A DNA stretch of 64,000 nucleotides from contig NZ_QUBQ01000001.1 in the NCBI RefSeq assembly GCF_003388735.1, positions 992,001 through 1,056,000 of the forward strand, given 5' to 3'. This stretch comes from Paenibacillus paeoniae. Lineage in GTDB: Bacteria; Bacillota; Bacilli; Paenibacillales; Paenibacillaceae. The notes beneath the pieces are model-generated. The model searched no databases, had not been told where the DNA came from, and worked only from the letters and a program-made list of their open reading frames with translations. Both the position numbers and the translations under genes were made by a program. This document shows positions 1 through 10,251 of the stretch, piece after piece (positions within the stretch are counted from its first letter, which is position 1; each line of letters starts with the position of its first letter).

Positions 1-3000
1 CAGGCAGCGATGCGCAGTGGTATGTAGAGGACCCGGCTGCAAGCGCAGGCGGCGGCACGCAGATCGTGCAAATTCGCAATGTATGGCAAAATATGTATTT
101 GTACGAAGATGACAACGGGGTGTTGAAATACGGCAACGCGAGATCTGGCGATCAACGCGCCGAATGGATTGTGACGCGCTACAACGGCCGCAGTCTGATC
201 CAGAATCGCGCGACCGGTCATTATTTGAACGTACTGAATCAAACGACGGGCCATTTGCCGCTGTCGGAACTGAACATCGAGACGTTGACCGACGAACAGC
301 TGCTTAGCGTACTGTGGCGCATTAAGGACAACGGCGGGGGCAGAAACATCTGGAGCGCACGGGATTTGAACAATGTTCCTGGTGAACAGGCGTATATCAA
401 TTTGCAAAACTTGACCAAATACGCGGAGTACAGTGCCATTAATCCGAACTGGGGCAGTCCAAAATGGCAGTTTGTTACCGTTGTGGGCGATGCCGTGTCT
501 TATGTACGCATCAAAAACAATACGACGGGCGACTATTGGTATGAGGACAACGGCGTAGTCAAGTATGGCGATCCGGCCGACACCGATTTTCTGTCGCATT
601 GGCTGGTGGAGGAATCGGACGGCGGGCGCAAGGTGATCCGCAACCGCGCTACGGGCCATTACGTGTCGATGCAGCCATCAGGTTCGGACGAATCCGAGAT
701 TGAGAATGCGGACATAGCTGTTCGCGCTATCGAGGTGGGTGCAGGGTGGAGCAGCCACAAATGGCTGATGGAGGAAAACGGAGAGCTCCAAGCGTTCAGG
801 AACGGCTGGACAAATGATCATTATTTGACTACCCGGGACAGTCTCGGTCATCTGCAGCGCATTCGCTCCGCGCAATTGACGTCTCCGGAAGCGGAGGACA
901 GCAAATGGTTTGCGTTCGAAAATGCGCCGAACATGTCTCCGTATGTGCGGATCAAAAGCAAAAACGCAAGCGGATACTGGTATGAGCAGGATAAGATGCT
1001 TCGCTACGGCGATTTGGACGCCTCTGATTCCCGTACGCACTGGTTCATGGAGGATGCTGGAGACGGAGCGCAATATGTCCGCAACCGCGCGACCGGTCAT
1101 TACATTAACATTGAATTTATGGACCGCGACAACCCGGCATCGGCGATTAGCGTCGAGCACTTTGAGATGGAATGGGGTGCGGCGAGTCCCAAGTGGGTAA
1201 TTGAAGACGCAGCGACAGCGGGATATGTACAGTTCAAAAATGCATGGAATTCTTGGCGTTTTCTCTCAACCAAGGATGAGCTCGGCCATGTGCAGCAGGT
1301 CGCGAATCCGCAAGCCAGCGATGACGACATTCAATTCGCGATGGAAGGTGTACCGGCGGATCAACTGCTGCTGCCGGTCCAATATATCCGGATCAAAAAT
1401 GTCGCAAACGGGCAATATTTGCTCCAATCGGACAAAAACGTGGTTGTATACGGCAAACCGGCGGCTGACAATGCTTATTCGCATTGGCTGCTGGAGAGCG
1501 GCGACGGCACGCAGCGGATTAAAAACCGCGCGACCGGTATGTATGTATCGCTGACACCGGACTACAAATATGCCGAAACGACGGCAAGCGATGTGAACGC
1601 TGGCAAGTCGCAATGGATCGTGGAGGGCGCTCCGATCGGAGACGCATTTATGCTCCGGAGCTTGATGCCTGGTTATTCGGATGAATATTTGAATACGGCT
1701 TCCGCACTGGGTTATCCGGAGCGCGGACTCCATCTGATTTCCAATACAAACCTGCATTGGACGTTTGAGACTACGCCGGCAGAGGCAGTAACGCCGGAAT
1801 GGCCGGAGGAGCCGCAGCTCAATGCGGCAACGGCGATCTTAGACGATTCCAACTACGTGCGACTAATCAACAAGGCAACGGGTGAGCTGCTGCTGGAGCG
1901 GGACGGCAAAGCGATTCCGGCAGGCGCTGCGGCAACGGCGGACGATCCGCAAGCGCATTGGCTGAGGCAGGACTATAATGGTCACAAGCTGTTCAAGAAC
2001 CGGGCAAGCGGCCGTTTGCTCATGGTGTCGTCCGCTGGCTCCGAAGTGACGACAAGCGCTCGCGGATCATCACCGATCGGACTCGGCGCGCAATGGAATG
2101 TTCGCGAAATTCTGGGCTACGAAGAGATCATTAGCGTATTACTAAGCGGCCAACTGCTGAGGCAAAACGGCGAGGCAATCCAACATGGCGCACCTGGCGA
2201 TGATGCCTCCCGCTGGACGCTTGATCCGGTAGAAGGTACCGTTCGTTATGAAGCGGAAAAAGCGTTCGTCTCCGGCGGCGTTGCAGTGACGTCGGGGACA
2301 ACCGGTTACGCGTCAGGCTTTGGCAAGACGGGCGCGCGGGCCATTATTGCAGTCAACGGGCAGGAGGACGGCGATTATGAAGCCGCGATCCGCTACAGCA
2401 ACCCGGCCAGTACTGCGCAAACGCTGACTTTGAAGGTGAACGGGTTGGAAGCGGGACAATTGCAGCTTGCGCCAACCGGTAGCGGCGTATGGCGGGAACT
2501 GGCCGTAACGCTGCCGCTGCGTGAGGGCTACAACTCCGTCAGTCTGGAACGGACGGCTGCGGATACCGGGACGGGGCAGGTGCTGATCGATGCCGTCGTG
2601 GTGCACGACAACGTCAATCTGGATTATCGCGGGGCCACTCTCCCGTATACGACATACGAAGCCGAGCATATGGCGACGAACGGCACGCTGCTGGGTCCGT
2701 CCCGCGTCTATCTGGATGTGGCGTCGGAGGCTTCCGGGCGGCAAGTGGTCAAGCTGAACGAGACGGGGCATTACGTGGAGTTTGAAGCGGCCAAGGACGC
2801 TGACTCCATTGTCGTTCGTTACTCGATCCCGGATGCGCCGGCAGGCGGAGGCATTGAAGCAACGATCGGCGTTTACGTTGACGGACAGTTCCGCGCCGAG
2901 CTGGATTTGAACTCAGCTTATGCCTGGGTATACGGCAACTATCCGTGGTCGAACGATCCGAAGCAAGGCAGCGCGCATCGCTTCTTCGACGACGCGCGGG

Positions 3001-5471
3001 CGATTATCGGACAGATTCCAGCGGGATCCACCGTCAGACTGGAAGTTCGAGAGTCCGACGAAGCAGAGTACTATATTTTCGATCTGATCGATCTGGAGCA
3101 GGCTGGGCCTGCGCTGGCGATGCCGGAGGGCTTCCTGTCGATTACTGAGTTCGGCGCTGTAGCGGATGACGGCCTGGATGATACAGAGGCGTTCAAAGCC
3201 GCGATGGAAGCTGCGAAGGAGGAGGGCAAAGGCGTTTGGGTGCCGAAAGGCACGTTTGAGGTCGGCGACGGACTGCTGATACTGGACAACGTGACGATCC
3301 GCGGAGCGGGTAAATGGCATACGATTCTGAACGGAGCGAAGTTTTTTGGCAACGGCAGCAATATCGGCGTCTTCGATCTGTTTATCGATGGAAAAATCAG
3401 CGTGCGTGACGACTACGCGCAGACGAATGGGTTCGAAGGAGCGTTTGGTCCAGGCTCGACGGTCCAGAATGTATGGATTGAGCACACGAAGACCGGACTA
3501 TGGCTAACCCGTCCGATCAACAAAGGCGGCTACACATTTAACACTGATCTGTATACGAATGAATTCTATATCGCTGGTTCGCGTATTCGCAACGTTATGG
3601 CGGACGGCATGAACTTCGCCGTAAATACGAAAAACAGCATGGCCGAGCATATGAACATCCGGTATCCCGGCGACGATGGCATGGCGATGTGGTCTTTCGT
3701 GGAGAATGTGCCGACCGATTACACAGAGAACAACACGTATCGTTTCAATACGGTGCAGCTGCCGTGGCTGGCCAACAATATCATTGTTTTCGGCGGCAAA
3801 AATCATAAGGTTCAGGACAATATTGTGCTGGACACGGTCGCTCATGGTTCGGGCATTAGCGTATCGACGAAATTCACGCCAACGCCGTACGAGGGCATGT
3901 TCGTTGTAGAGCGAAACACGCTGATTCGCACGGGCAGCAGCGACCCTGGCGCAGGCTACAACACGGGTGCCATCTGGATTTATGCCTATGATCGCGATAT
4001 TGACAGCGAAGTCATTATTCGCCATAATACGGTGCTCGACAGCACGTACCACGGTTTGTCTATCGGCGGCGCCAAGACGCTGGGATCCGTCAGCAGCACA
4101 CGCGCTAAGGTGACGGTAGAGGATATGGTCATCGACGGAGCTGGATTGACCGGCGTGGAGGTCGGCTCGACGGTTAAAGGCGCGATTAATTTCAAAAATG
4201 TCATCATCCGCCATACGAAGTTTGGGGCAATTAACAATGCAGCGGGAGACGCCTTCCGGATCCATCAGCTGTCGGATAAACCGGAGGGGCCGGGGCAGGG
4301 TACCGTAACGGGCGGATCGACCGAGCTACCGGGAAGCTCGGCTGATAATGATAGAAGGCTAAGTGAAGGCGCAGCGGGCAAGCAACCGGTCATCGAGCTG
4401 TCCGTGAATTCACAAGGCATCGCGGAGCTTTCGATTGCAGCACTTCGGGCTGCGGCGGTGCAAAATCCGGGCGCATCGGTCGTTGCGAAGTCGGGCAGAG
4501 CCAGCTACGTGCTGCCTGTCGACTTGATGAGTCTGATCGCGCCGTACGTTGAGGGCGACACAGAAGCGGATGGCACGCTGATCTTGAAAATTGAAGGCGT
4601 TACAGCACAGCTTCGCGATGAAATCGCGTCTCGGGCGCGAGAGGCCGGGCTTGAACTTGCGGGCGAGCCGGTGCAGTTCCGTCTGTATCTGAAGCGTGGC
4701 GACAGCCTGCAGGAGCTGAACGGCTTCGGACGGACATACATTACGCGCACCATTACGGTAGACGGACAGTTGGATTCGGCAACATCCGCGGCCATGATCT
4801 ATAATCCGGGCACGAGGGAGTTCCGCTACGTACCGGCACTGTTCTCCTCAGAGAAGGAGAGTACAACAGCGACGATCATGAGTCCAGGCAACAGCATTTA
4901 TGTTGTGGTTCATGGTGCCAAGACGTTCACCGACATTGAACGGCATTGGGCACGCGGCAGCATTGAGCAGCTCGCTTCGAAGCGGATCGTATTCGGCAAG
5001 TCCGAGGGCCGCTTCGCACCGCAGGATGCCATTACCCGTGCAGAATTTGCGGCGCTGCTGGTGCGCGCACTGGGACTCCGGGCTGGCATCGGCGGTAATG
5101 CAGACTTTGGCGATGTGAAGGCGTCGGACTGGTTCTATCGCGAAGTATCAATTGCAGCGGAGTTAGGCTTGGTCTCCGGCTTCGGTGATGGAAACTTCCG
5201 GCCGAACGATACGATCACACGTGAGCAGATGGCGGTTATGGCGGCGAATGCGCTGAGTGCGAGCAGTGCGGCATCCGGAGCGGCCGATAAGTTCGGCGAC
5301 GGGGATCGGATTGGCGTGTGGGCCAGGAGTGCAGTCGAGCATGTCGTGAAGCTGGGCATTATGCAAGGCAAAACGGAGATCGTCTTTGCGCCGAAGGATC
5401 TGGCGACACGTGCCGAAGCGGTTGTTGTGCTGAAGCGTGTGCTGCTGGAGATGAAGCTGATCGACGAGTAG
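1..5471 (+). CDS. GH87-like alpha-1,3-glucanase with trefoil-like repeats, CBM modules and SLH anchor (5' partial)
   Basis: The frame is open through the left edge, so the N-terminus and signal peptide lie outside the window; a GTG at 66 is not a convincing start. The visible part begins with five or six divergent repeats of about 145 residues, each with an IKN..TG.YWYE..G element and an RNRATGHY element, looking like ricin/fascin-type beta-trefoil units (to about nt 2200). Two CBM6/35-like modules follow, each opening with YEAE (about nt 2245-2620 and 2650-3105). A right-handed beta-helix catalytic region (about 3135-4270) has FGAVADDG..DT..F near its start, an Asp in MADGMNF (codon 3603) and an Asp pair in PGDDGMAMW (3672-3677). 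That D...DD spacing closely matches the known GH87 mycodextranase triad. Three SLH domains (about 4923-5460) would attach it to secondary cell-wall polymer. Likely role: hydrolysis of fungal or biofilm alpha-1,3-glucan. Another beta-helix polysaccharidase is possible. Confidence 0.75.
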   Translation, partial: GSDAQWYVEDPAASAGGGTQIVQIRNVWQNMYLYEDDNGVLKYGNARSGDQRAEWIVTRYNGRSLIQNRATGHYLNVLNQTTGHLPLSELNIETLTDEQLLSVLWRIKDNGGGRNIWSARDLNNVPGEQAYINLQNLTKYAEYSAINPNWGSPKWQFVTVVGDAVSYVRIKNNTTGDYWYEDNGVVKYGDPADTDFLSHWLVEESDGGRKVIRNRATGHYVSMQPSGSDESEIENADIAVRAIEVGAGWSSHKWLMEENGELQAFRNGWTNDHYLTTRDSLGHLQRIRSAQLTSPEAEDSKWFAFENAPNMSPYVRIKSKNASGYWYEQDKMLRYGDLDASDSRTHWFMEDAGDGAQYVRNRATGHYINIEFMDRDNPASAISVEHFEMEWGAASPKWVIEDAATAGYVQFKNAWNSWRFLSTKDELGHVQQVANPQASDDDIQFAMEGVPADQLLLPVQYIRIKNVANGQYLLQSDKNVVVYGKPAADNAYSHWLLESGDGTQRIKNRATGMYVSLTPDYKYAETTASDVNAGKSQWIVEGAPIGDAFMLRSLMPGYSDEYLNTASALGYPERGLHLISNTNLHWTFETTPAEAVTPEWPEEPQLNAATAILDDSNYVRLINKATGELLLERDGKAIPAGAAATADDPQAHWLRQDYNGHKLFKNRASGRLLMVSSAGSEVTTSARGSSPIGLGAQWNVREILGYEEIISVLLSGQLLRQNGEAIQHGAPGDDASRWTLDPVEGTVRYEAEKAFVSGGVAVTSGTTGYASGFGKTGARAIIAVNGQEDGDYEAAIRYSNPASTAQTLTLKVNGLEAGQLQLAPTGSGVWRELAVTLPLREGYNSVSLERTAADTGTGQVLIDAVVVHDNVNLDYRGATLPYTTYEAEHMATNGTLLGPSRVYLDVASEASGRQVVKLNETGHYVEFEAAKDADSIVVRYSIPDAPAGGGIEATIGVYVDGQFRAELDLNSAYAWVYGNYPWSNDPKQGSAHRFFDDARAIIGQIPAGSTVRLEVRESDEAEYYIFDLIDLEQAGPALAMPEGFLSITEFGAVADDGLDDTEAFKAAMEAAKEEGKGVWVPKGTFEVGDGLLILDNVTIRGAGKWHTILNGAKFFGNGSNIGVFDLFIDGKISVRDDYAQTNGFEGAFGPGSTVQNVWIEHTKTGLWLTRPINKGGYTFNTDLYTNEFYIAGSRIRNVMADGMNFAVNTKNSMAEHMNIRYPGDDGMAMWSFVENVPTDYTENNTYRFNTVQLPWLANNIIVFGGKNHKVQDNIVLDTVAHGSGISVSTKFTPTPYEGMFVVERNTLIRTGSSDPGAGYNTGAIWIYAYDRDIDSEVIIRHNTVLDSTYHGLSIGGAKTLGSVSSTRAKVTVEDMVIDGAGLTGVEVGSTVKGAINFKNVIIRHTKFGAINNAAGDAFRIHQLSDKPEGPGQGTVTGGSTELPGSSADNDRRLSEGAAGKQPVIELSVNSQGIAELSIAALRAAAVQNPGASVVAKSGRASYVLPVDLMSLIAPYVEGDTEADGTLILKIEGVTAQLRDEIASRAREAGLELAGEPVQFRLYLKRGDSLQELNGFGRTYITRTITVDGQLDSATSAAMIYNPGTREFRYVPALFSSEKESTTATIMSPGNSIYVVVHGAKTFTDIERHWARGSIEQLASKRIVFGKSEGRFAPQDAITRAEFAALLVRALGLRAGIGGNADFGDVKASDWFYREVSIAAELGLVSGFGDGNFRPNDTITREQMAVMAANALSASSAASGAADKFGDGDRIGVWARSAVEHVVKLGIMQGKTEIVFAPKDLATRAEAVVVLKRVLLEMKLIDE

Positions 5472-5514
5472 ACACTTTCGGCTGAACGAAGCCGGAGTGA
5501 AGCGACAAAAAGAA

Positions 5515-5552
5515 ACGATGCCCGAACCATAGACGGTTCGGGCGTCGTTTTG
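5515..5552 (+). terminator. Rho-independent terminator of the GH87-like gene
   Basis: A GC-rich hairpin (ACGATGCCCGAACC / GGTTCGGGCGTCGT) is followed by a short T-run, about 40 bases after the stop codon. Confidence 0.85.
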
Positions 5553-5927
5553 CTGTATTCGGATTTGGGCTGGGATCCGAAACATGTATGCCTGCCGCTC
5601 GTTCGCTGGAGAGATCGGGTGGTGGCGCAGAGCGGTGTTAACATGCTTGTGATGTATGAAGGCCGTCTCAGGAATTAAAATACCGCGGTTTTTTACGTTC
5701 AATTAACGTTAACGTATAAACTATTAGTTATCATCCATTTTTCAATATCATTCTTAAGTATCATAGATCTTTATACTGAATTTTTATTGGACAAAAGTAC
5801 AGGAAACGTCAAACGATAGAAGTATGGATTTAGTCCTCCTAGACTATATCCTATTTTTGGGTAAAATGGTATCTTTATAACTGTGTTCATACTTTTTGGC
5901 CTAAAAATGGAGGGAGATGGATAATTC
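5553..5927. other. Intergenic stretch, increasingly AT-rich
   Basis: No ORF with a ribosome binding site was found. Base composition drops sharply in G+C from about 5690, which suggests the next two small genes differ in origin from the glucanase. The stretch presumably holds the promoter of the gene at 5928, but I cannot assign a convincing -35/-10 pair. Confidence 0.5.
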
Positions 5928-6377
5928 ATGAAGAGAATCGGGAAGAAAATGATTGTTGGTATGTTGGCTCTAGTGATGACTTTGGCAGGTGCAACTTCTG
6001 CTTTTGCTTATGATGGGTGGGCTGATAGTTTGCCAACGGCCTATCAGCTTCAAGCTCCTATTCTAGGGATATCGACTTATATTGATTCTCCTGCTGATGT
6101 AGATTGGTTTTCTTGGACGAATAATACTGGTAGTAATAAATCGATAACAGCAACACTGATTTCGCCAAGTGGTAAAAACTATGACCTCGTCATGGTTGTG
6201 TTCTGGGGTGGGTCACCAGTTACTGTTGCAGTATCTGATAACGGCGTAGGTAATAGCGATCAAGGTGGGGCAAGCACCATAAAACCTGGTGAAACAATCT
6301 ATTTTCAAGTCAGAGGACATGACCTAACTCAATACTCGACCACTCAAACGTACAATTTCACTATAAGTTATAGTTGA
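5928..6377 (+). CDS. Small secreted PPC-like domain protein
   Basis: The 149-residue product has a clear Sec signal peptide (MKRIGKK, hydrophobic core, cleavage near TSAFA-YD). The mature part carries a motif DSPADVDWFSW and a beta-rich segment ending in IYFQVRG...YNFTISYS. This resembles the bacterial pre-peptidase C-terminal (PPC) fold, which binds surfaces or assists secretion of peptidases. It stands alone here without a catalytic domain. The start is fixed by GGAGGGAG eleven bases upstream. The AT-rich codon use differs from the upstream glucanase. Function unknown beyond an exported small beta-sandwich protein. Confidence 0.75.
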   Translation: MKRIGKKMIVGMLALVMTLAGATSAFAYDGWADSLPTAYQLQAPILGISTYIDSPADVDWFSWTNNTGSNKSITATLISPSGKNYDLVMVVFWGGSPVTVAVSDNGVGNSDQGGASTIKPGETIYFQVRGHDLTQYSTTQTYNFTISYS

Positions 6378-6751
6378 TTTACTGCTTACTATATTTTATT
6401 ACGTATAATGCAAAGTTAAATATGGTTACAGAATTTAAAAGTTGATACGCTTCCTTTTCTACATCTGATTTCAATCAGAAATAAAGGTAAAGTCATGATG
6501 AGTATCGTCAGAATGAAAATTGCAAAGTTTGTTATGGCTGTAGTGCTTGCTCTTTACTGAATTGTTGATGAAGGATGTTCAAACAGACAAAATGAAGCGA
6601 CCGCATTGGAATGTTAAGAACTATGACCAATTGCATAGATGGGATATAAACCGGTGGTGGAGTTTATAGTTTATGAGGTTTTGTTTGGTAATGAAGTATG
6701 GTGAAGCGTAAGACCTATGATGTAGAGTTTCTATACTCCATTTATACTTAA
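6378..6751. other. Gene-free stretch with a signal-peptide-like ORF fragment
   Basis: No convincing gene was found. At 6495-6560 (+) a 21-codon frame starts MMSIVRMKIAKFVMAVVLAL and stops at once. It looks like the beginning of a signal peptide whose gene has been lost or truncated. No good ribosome binding site precedes it, so I treat it as a remnant. Confidence 0.35.
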
Positions 6752-6789
6752 TAATAAAGAGTGCTGCGAATCACCTTCGCAGCACTCTT
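6752..6789 (-). terminator. Terminator of the NucB-like lipoprotein gene
   Basis: A 14-bp perfect stem (AAGAGTGCTGCGAA / TTCGCAGCACTCTT) starts right after the stop codon. On the minus strand it runs into TTATTATT. Confidence 0.85.
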
Positions 6790-6790
6790 C

Positions 6791-7426
6791 TTATTGACAC
6801 GCAACTCCATCGCCATCACGATCCAGCTTTTTGCTGTAACCTGGTTCACCCTTATGTAGTGGCGCTTTGCCCGCAGCTCTAACGGCAGCGCAGTTGGCAT
6901 ATACAACTTCTTCCTTTGCATCCTCGTTAGGGAGCTTCTTAGTAATAGGCGTCGCCGCCGGAGCGTCTGACGGATTAGCCGTTACCGGATGATTCGGGAA
7001 TAGAACCTTCGGCTTATCGACGACAAAAAGAACTTTTGCCCCATTGGGATAATCCGATAGCTGATGTCCAACCCAACTGCCGGCTCCTCGGTTATCGCTT
7101 GAGTCGATATAGGCGACACTGGCGCCTTTCCCGCCTTCCTCGCACATGGCCATAGGCCATTCATCTCGGTCATAGCCGTTTTTCGTATCAATACCCGCAA
7201 GCGATTTTTTGCGATTCGATTCGGCTCCACCTCGATCTATCGTGCAGATGCTAGAGTAGCCTTGCGCAATAGCCCCATGAATATGGAGTGCGGTCTCCGG
7301 GTATTTGTCGCTCGGGAATATCAGCTCGTAGTCGTATTCTGTTGATTGGACTGTCCTGATTTCATACTCTCCGCAAGCAGTCAGCAACACCAAAATGAGG
7401 AATGAGAATATGATGATTTTCTTCAA
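6791..7426 (-). CDS. Lipoprotein nuclease: NucA/NucB-like domain plus Excalibur domain
   Basis: The 211-residue product has a lipobox (VLLTAC-GE), so Cys18 is probably lipidated and the protein held outside the membrane. Residues of about 55-150 match the secreted NucA/NucB DNase family: a [16 protein letters not shown] element, then [16 protein letters not shown], and [19 protein letters not shown] followed by VLFVV. The C-terminal 40 residues are an Excalibur calcium-binding motif with paired Cys and DRDGDGVAC. Family knowledge suggests extracellular DNA degradation for nutrition, competence or sporulation-time lysis. The NucB core with a lipid anchor and Excalibur tail is a less common architecture. 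It is a single-gene unit with its own terminator, divergent from the RCC1 gene. Confidence 0.85.
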   Translation of the reverse strand: MKKIIIFSFLILVLLTACGEYEIRTVQSTEYDYELIFPSDKYPETALHIHGAIAQGYSSICTIDRGGAESNRKKSLAGIDTKNGYDRDEWPMAMCEEGGKGASVAYIDSSDNRGAGSWVGHQLSDYPNGAKVLFVVDKPKVLFPNHPVTANPSDAPAATPITKKLPNEDAKEEVVYANCAAVRAAGKAPLHKGEPGYSKKLDRDGDGVACQ

Positions 7427-7603
7427 ATTTCAAAAAACTCCCTTCATGATGATCATCATTAAGCTTACAACATTAATAGAGAATTGGCGATATTTGAAAG
7501 CGAGACTATCTCTCCTTTTTAGACAGCAAGAGACAAGATTGGCTATTCATCGTATAATGATTGGGCAACTAGTTATCCAATTGTTGGATGGAGGAGAAAG
7601 AGA

Positions 7604-10213
7604 ATGAAGCCTAGCAACACGATGAAAAGCCTACTAATTGTTATCGTATTCCTGGTGTTGTTATCCGGGTTGCCGCAAGCAGAGGCTGCTGTACAATCAG
7701 GTCCTGTTAATCAGGTTAAGAAACTGACCGCGACCGAGGTTCTTGCCAATCAAAAAAAGCTGTCTTCAAATTATTATCATTATATGACTGTCAAAAATAA
7801 CGGCTCTGTGGCCGTATGGGGTGATCCATTTGTTGGTGAGCCTAAGACACCTGCCAATGTGCGTGACGTAACGGCGTTAACTTCCTCTGGCAAGATGGCT
7901 TTCGCCCTGAAAAAGGACGGAACAATCGTCAAATGGGGCAGCGGCGATATCCTGCAAAGCATTCACGCGGGGGTTGATCCGGCCAAGGTGAAAGACGCCG
8001 TGGCCATATCTGCAAGTGCGGGCACACTTTTAATCGTACATAAGACGGGTAAAGTTTCGTACCACCGCTACCGCGATGATGGAGGCAGCCCGCTGACGGC
8101 GATGCCGAAGGATTTGGCAGGCGTTACGGATATCTCAAGCGGTGCCTACCATGCGCTGGCTCTGAAAAAGAATGGCACGGTAACCGCATGGGGCAACGAT
8201 TACAGGGGAAATACCAAGGTGCCTAAAGAGGTTTCGAATGTTATTGCTGTTGCAGCGGGTTCACAAGTGTCCGCGGCTCTTATGAAAGATGGAAGAGCGA
8301 TTGCCTGGGGCAGCGGTTTCGAAAAGAAGGAGCTTCAAACAGCGCCTTATCGCGATATCGTTGGCATACAAGCGGGCTTTAACGAAATTTACCTGCTGCG
8401 GGCTGACGGTTCTATGGCCGTATGGAAGGAGGGAAAGGTATCGCTGCTTCCAGATATGCCTAAGCTCGCTTCTATGGTGGTAGACTCGGAAGCGGATTTT
8501 CTAGGATTGACCCAGGACGGTCAGTTTGTACAGTGGCCATCAGGATATTTTGGCGGCTTTGTTCCGATGCAAGCAGCTTCGTCGGTCACATCCGTTGCCG
8601 TGAACAATTCGGAATATGTGGCTATTCGTGCAGACGGAACGTTAACCCAATGGTCCAAATTCAGCTCGCCACAATTGAAAAAGATTCCTGCTGGGACAAA
8701 GGATATTGTGGCGGTATCCGTGTCCAGAAATCAACATGCGTTAGCCGTGAAGAAGGATGGATCGGTGATCGCCTGGGGCAACAACAATTATGGTGAAGCT
8801 TCCGTTCCGTCCGGATTGCTGAATGTAACGGCAGTAGCAGCAGGTTATGAGTACTCATTAGCGTTAAGCCAGGATGGAAAGGTTACGGCTTGGGGAACCA
8901 CTCGTCTTGGATTCACCAAATTGCCGGATGGCCTTGAAGAAGTTGTTGCTATTGCGGCAGGTGTCCCTAATCTCGCTTTGAAGAAGGACGGCACAGTCAT
9001 CGCTTGGGGATATAAAGCTGATATGATGCCAGCTCTAACGGCAAAAGCAACTGCCATTGCGAGCGGAGACGTATACGCGGCCATTCTTGATGAGAATACC
9101 GTTATTACGATATGGGATGAATTCGGTAGAGTGACACGTATCGATACATTAAAAAATGAAGGAGCAAAGCCGGTCTCCATCAGCTTTGGCGCTCAATCAC
9201 AAGCATTGTGGGTGCTATTGGATAATGGAACAGCAATCGCTATGAATGCGTACACAGGCATAGAGTTGAAGAGATACGATCAGTTGGCATTTCGCCAGTT
9301 AAATGGTGATATCGGGGTTATGACGAACGGGGAAGTTATGGTGCTTGATCCGTATGAATACAGAGATAATATTCAATTAAAGAAGATGAAGAACGTATCT
9401 TTTATGTACAGAAATAATGAAATCCAATTTGTAGTCAGCAAAGATAAACGAATTTTTATTCAGGGTGACAGCCATATCATGGCCGATGCTCCCGAGCGTG
9501 CGGACGGCTTGAAAAAATATGCATTTTCAATTATGCATGCGTTGGTATTAAAAGAGAATGGAACTGTCGAAGCATGGGGAGGCCATAGCGGCGTAGATTT
9601 GGCAGGCAATGTTTATCGTACTCCTGAAGCTATTGTACCAAGCGGATTAAAGGACGTTATCGATATTGCTGCAGGTCCGGATTTCTCGCTTGCTTTGAAG
9701 AAAGACGGAACGGTAAAGGCATGGGGATGGGGAGGGTCGTCTGTTCTGAAAGTACCTGCCGCTGTGAAAAATGCTACTGCAATTGCAGCAGGCCAATTCT
9801 ACGCAGCAGCCCTTCGCAAGGATGGAACTGTTGTGGAATGGGGAGACGTTTCTGGACGGTCACCTATGCCAAAGGGCCTGAATAATGTAAAAGCAATTGC
9901 GATAGCTGGACAAAATACGATGGCTTTGAAGAAAGACGGAACGGTGGTCTGCTGGGGAGACGAGTGCAGAATACCTGTAAATATGAAAAATGTGATTTCG
10001 ATTACAGGAGCGGATGGACACTTCGTCATCTATTGCTCTGACGGAACCATTTTCGACTATGACACAAGAGCGGGAGTGGACCGCTTCAATCATCCGGCAA
10101 AAATCCAAAATGTCGATCGCATCTTTGCGCTGAATGGTGCAACTTACGTACTCAAGAAGGACGGGACATCTGTTGTTTGGGGCGATAGGCTTCCATTCGG
10201 AATCCAGTTATAA
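7604..10213 (+). CDS. Secreted RCC1-repeat beta-propeller protein
   Basis: The product has 869 residues with a signal peptide (hydrophobic core, cleavage near QAEA-AV). Almost the whole mature protein is built of RCC1-type repeats of about 40-50 residues with the recurring phrase ALKKDGTV.AWG, roughly sixteen copies, enough for two seven-bladed propellers. The central part (about residues 500-640) is degenerate. No catalytic motif, wall anchor or SLH domain was seen. RCC1 propellers are protein-binding scaffolds; in Bacillota extracellular copies are of unknown role. The start follows GGAGGAG. The gene ends 38 bases before ung and may be cotranscribed with it. Confidence 0.85.
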   Translation: MKPSNTMKSLLIVIVFLVLLSGLPQAEAAVQSGPVNQVKKLTATEVLANQKKLSSNYYHYMTVKNNGSVAVWGDPFVGEPKTPANVRDVTALTSSGKMAFALKKDGTIVKWGSGDILQSIHAGVDPAKVKDAVAISASAGTLLIVHKTGKVSYHRYRDDGGSPLTAMPKDLAGVTDISSGAYHALALKKNGTVTAWGNDYRGNTKVPKEVSNVIAVAAGSQVSAALMKDGRAIAWGSGFEKKELQTAPYRDIVGIQAGFNEIYLLRADGSMAVWKEGKVSLLPDMPKLASMVVDSEADFLGLTQDGQFVQWPSGYFGGFVPMQAASSVTSVAVNNSEYVAIRADGTLTQWSKFSSPQLKKIPAGTKDIVAVSVSRNQHALAVKKDGSVIAWGNNNYGEASVPSGLLNVTAVAAGYEYSLALSQDGKVTAWGTTRLGFTKLPDGLEEVVAIAAGVPNLALKKDGTVIAWGYKADMMPALTAKATAIASGDVYAAILDENTVITIWDEFGRVTRIDTLKNEGAKPVSISFGAQSQALWVLLDNGTAIAMNAYTGIELKRYDQLAFRQLNGDIGVMTNGEVMVLDPYEYRDNIQLKKMKNVSFMYRNNEIQFVVSKDKRIFIQGDSHIMADAPERADGLKKYAFSIMHALVLKENGTVEAWGGHSGVDLAGNVYRTPEAIVPSGLKDVIDIAAGPDFSLALKKDGTVKAWGWGGSSVLKVPAAVKNATAIAAGQFYAAALRKDGTVVEWGDVSGRSPMPKGLNNVKAIAIAGQNTMALKKDGTVVCWGDECRIPVNMKNVISITGADGHFVIYCSDGTIFDYDTRAGVDRFNHPAKIQNVDRIFALNGATYVLKKDGTSVVWGDRLPFGIQL

Positions 10214-10251
10214 TGGAAGAGAGATTTCGAAGATAGGGAGGCTGGAAGACG

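Noticed and set aside
3504-4265. Long open frame opposite the GH87-like gene
   Set aside because: A shadow of a GC-rich coding region. The sense frame carries the domain motifs and the antisense frame shows no start signal.
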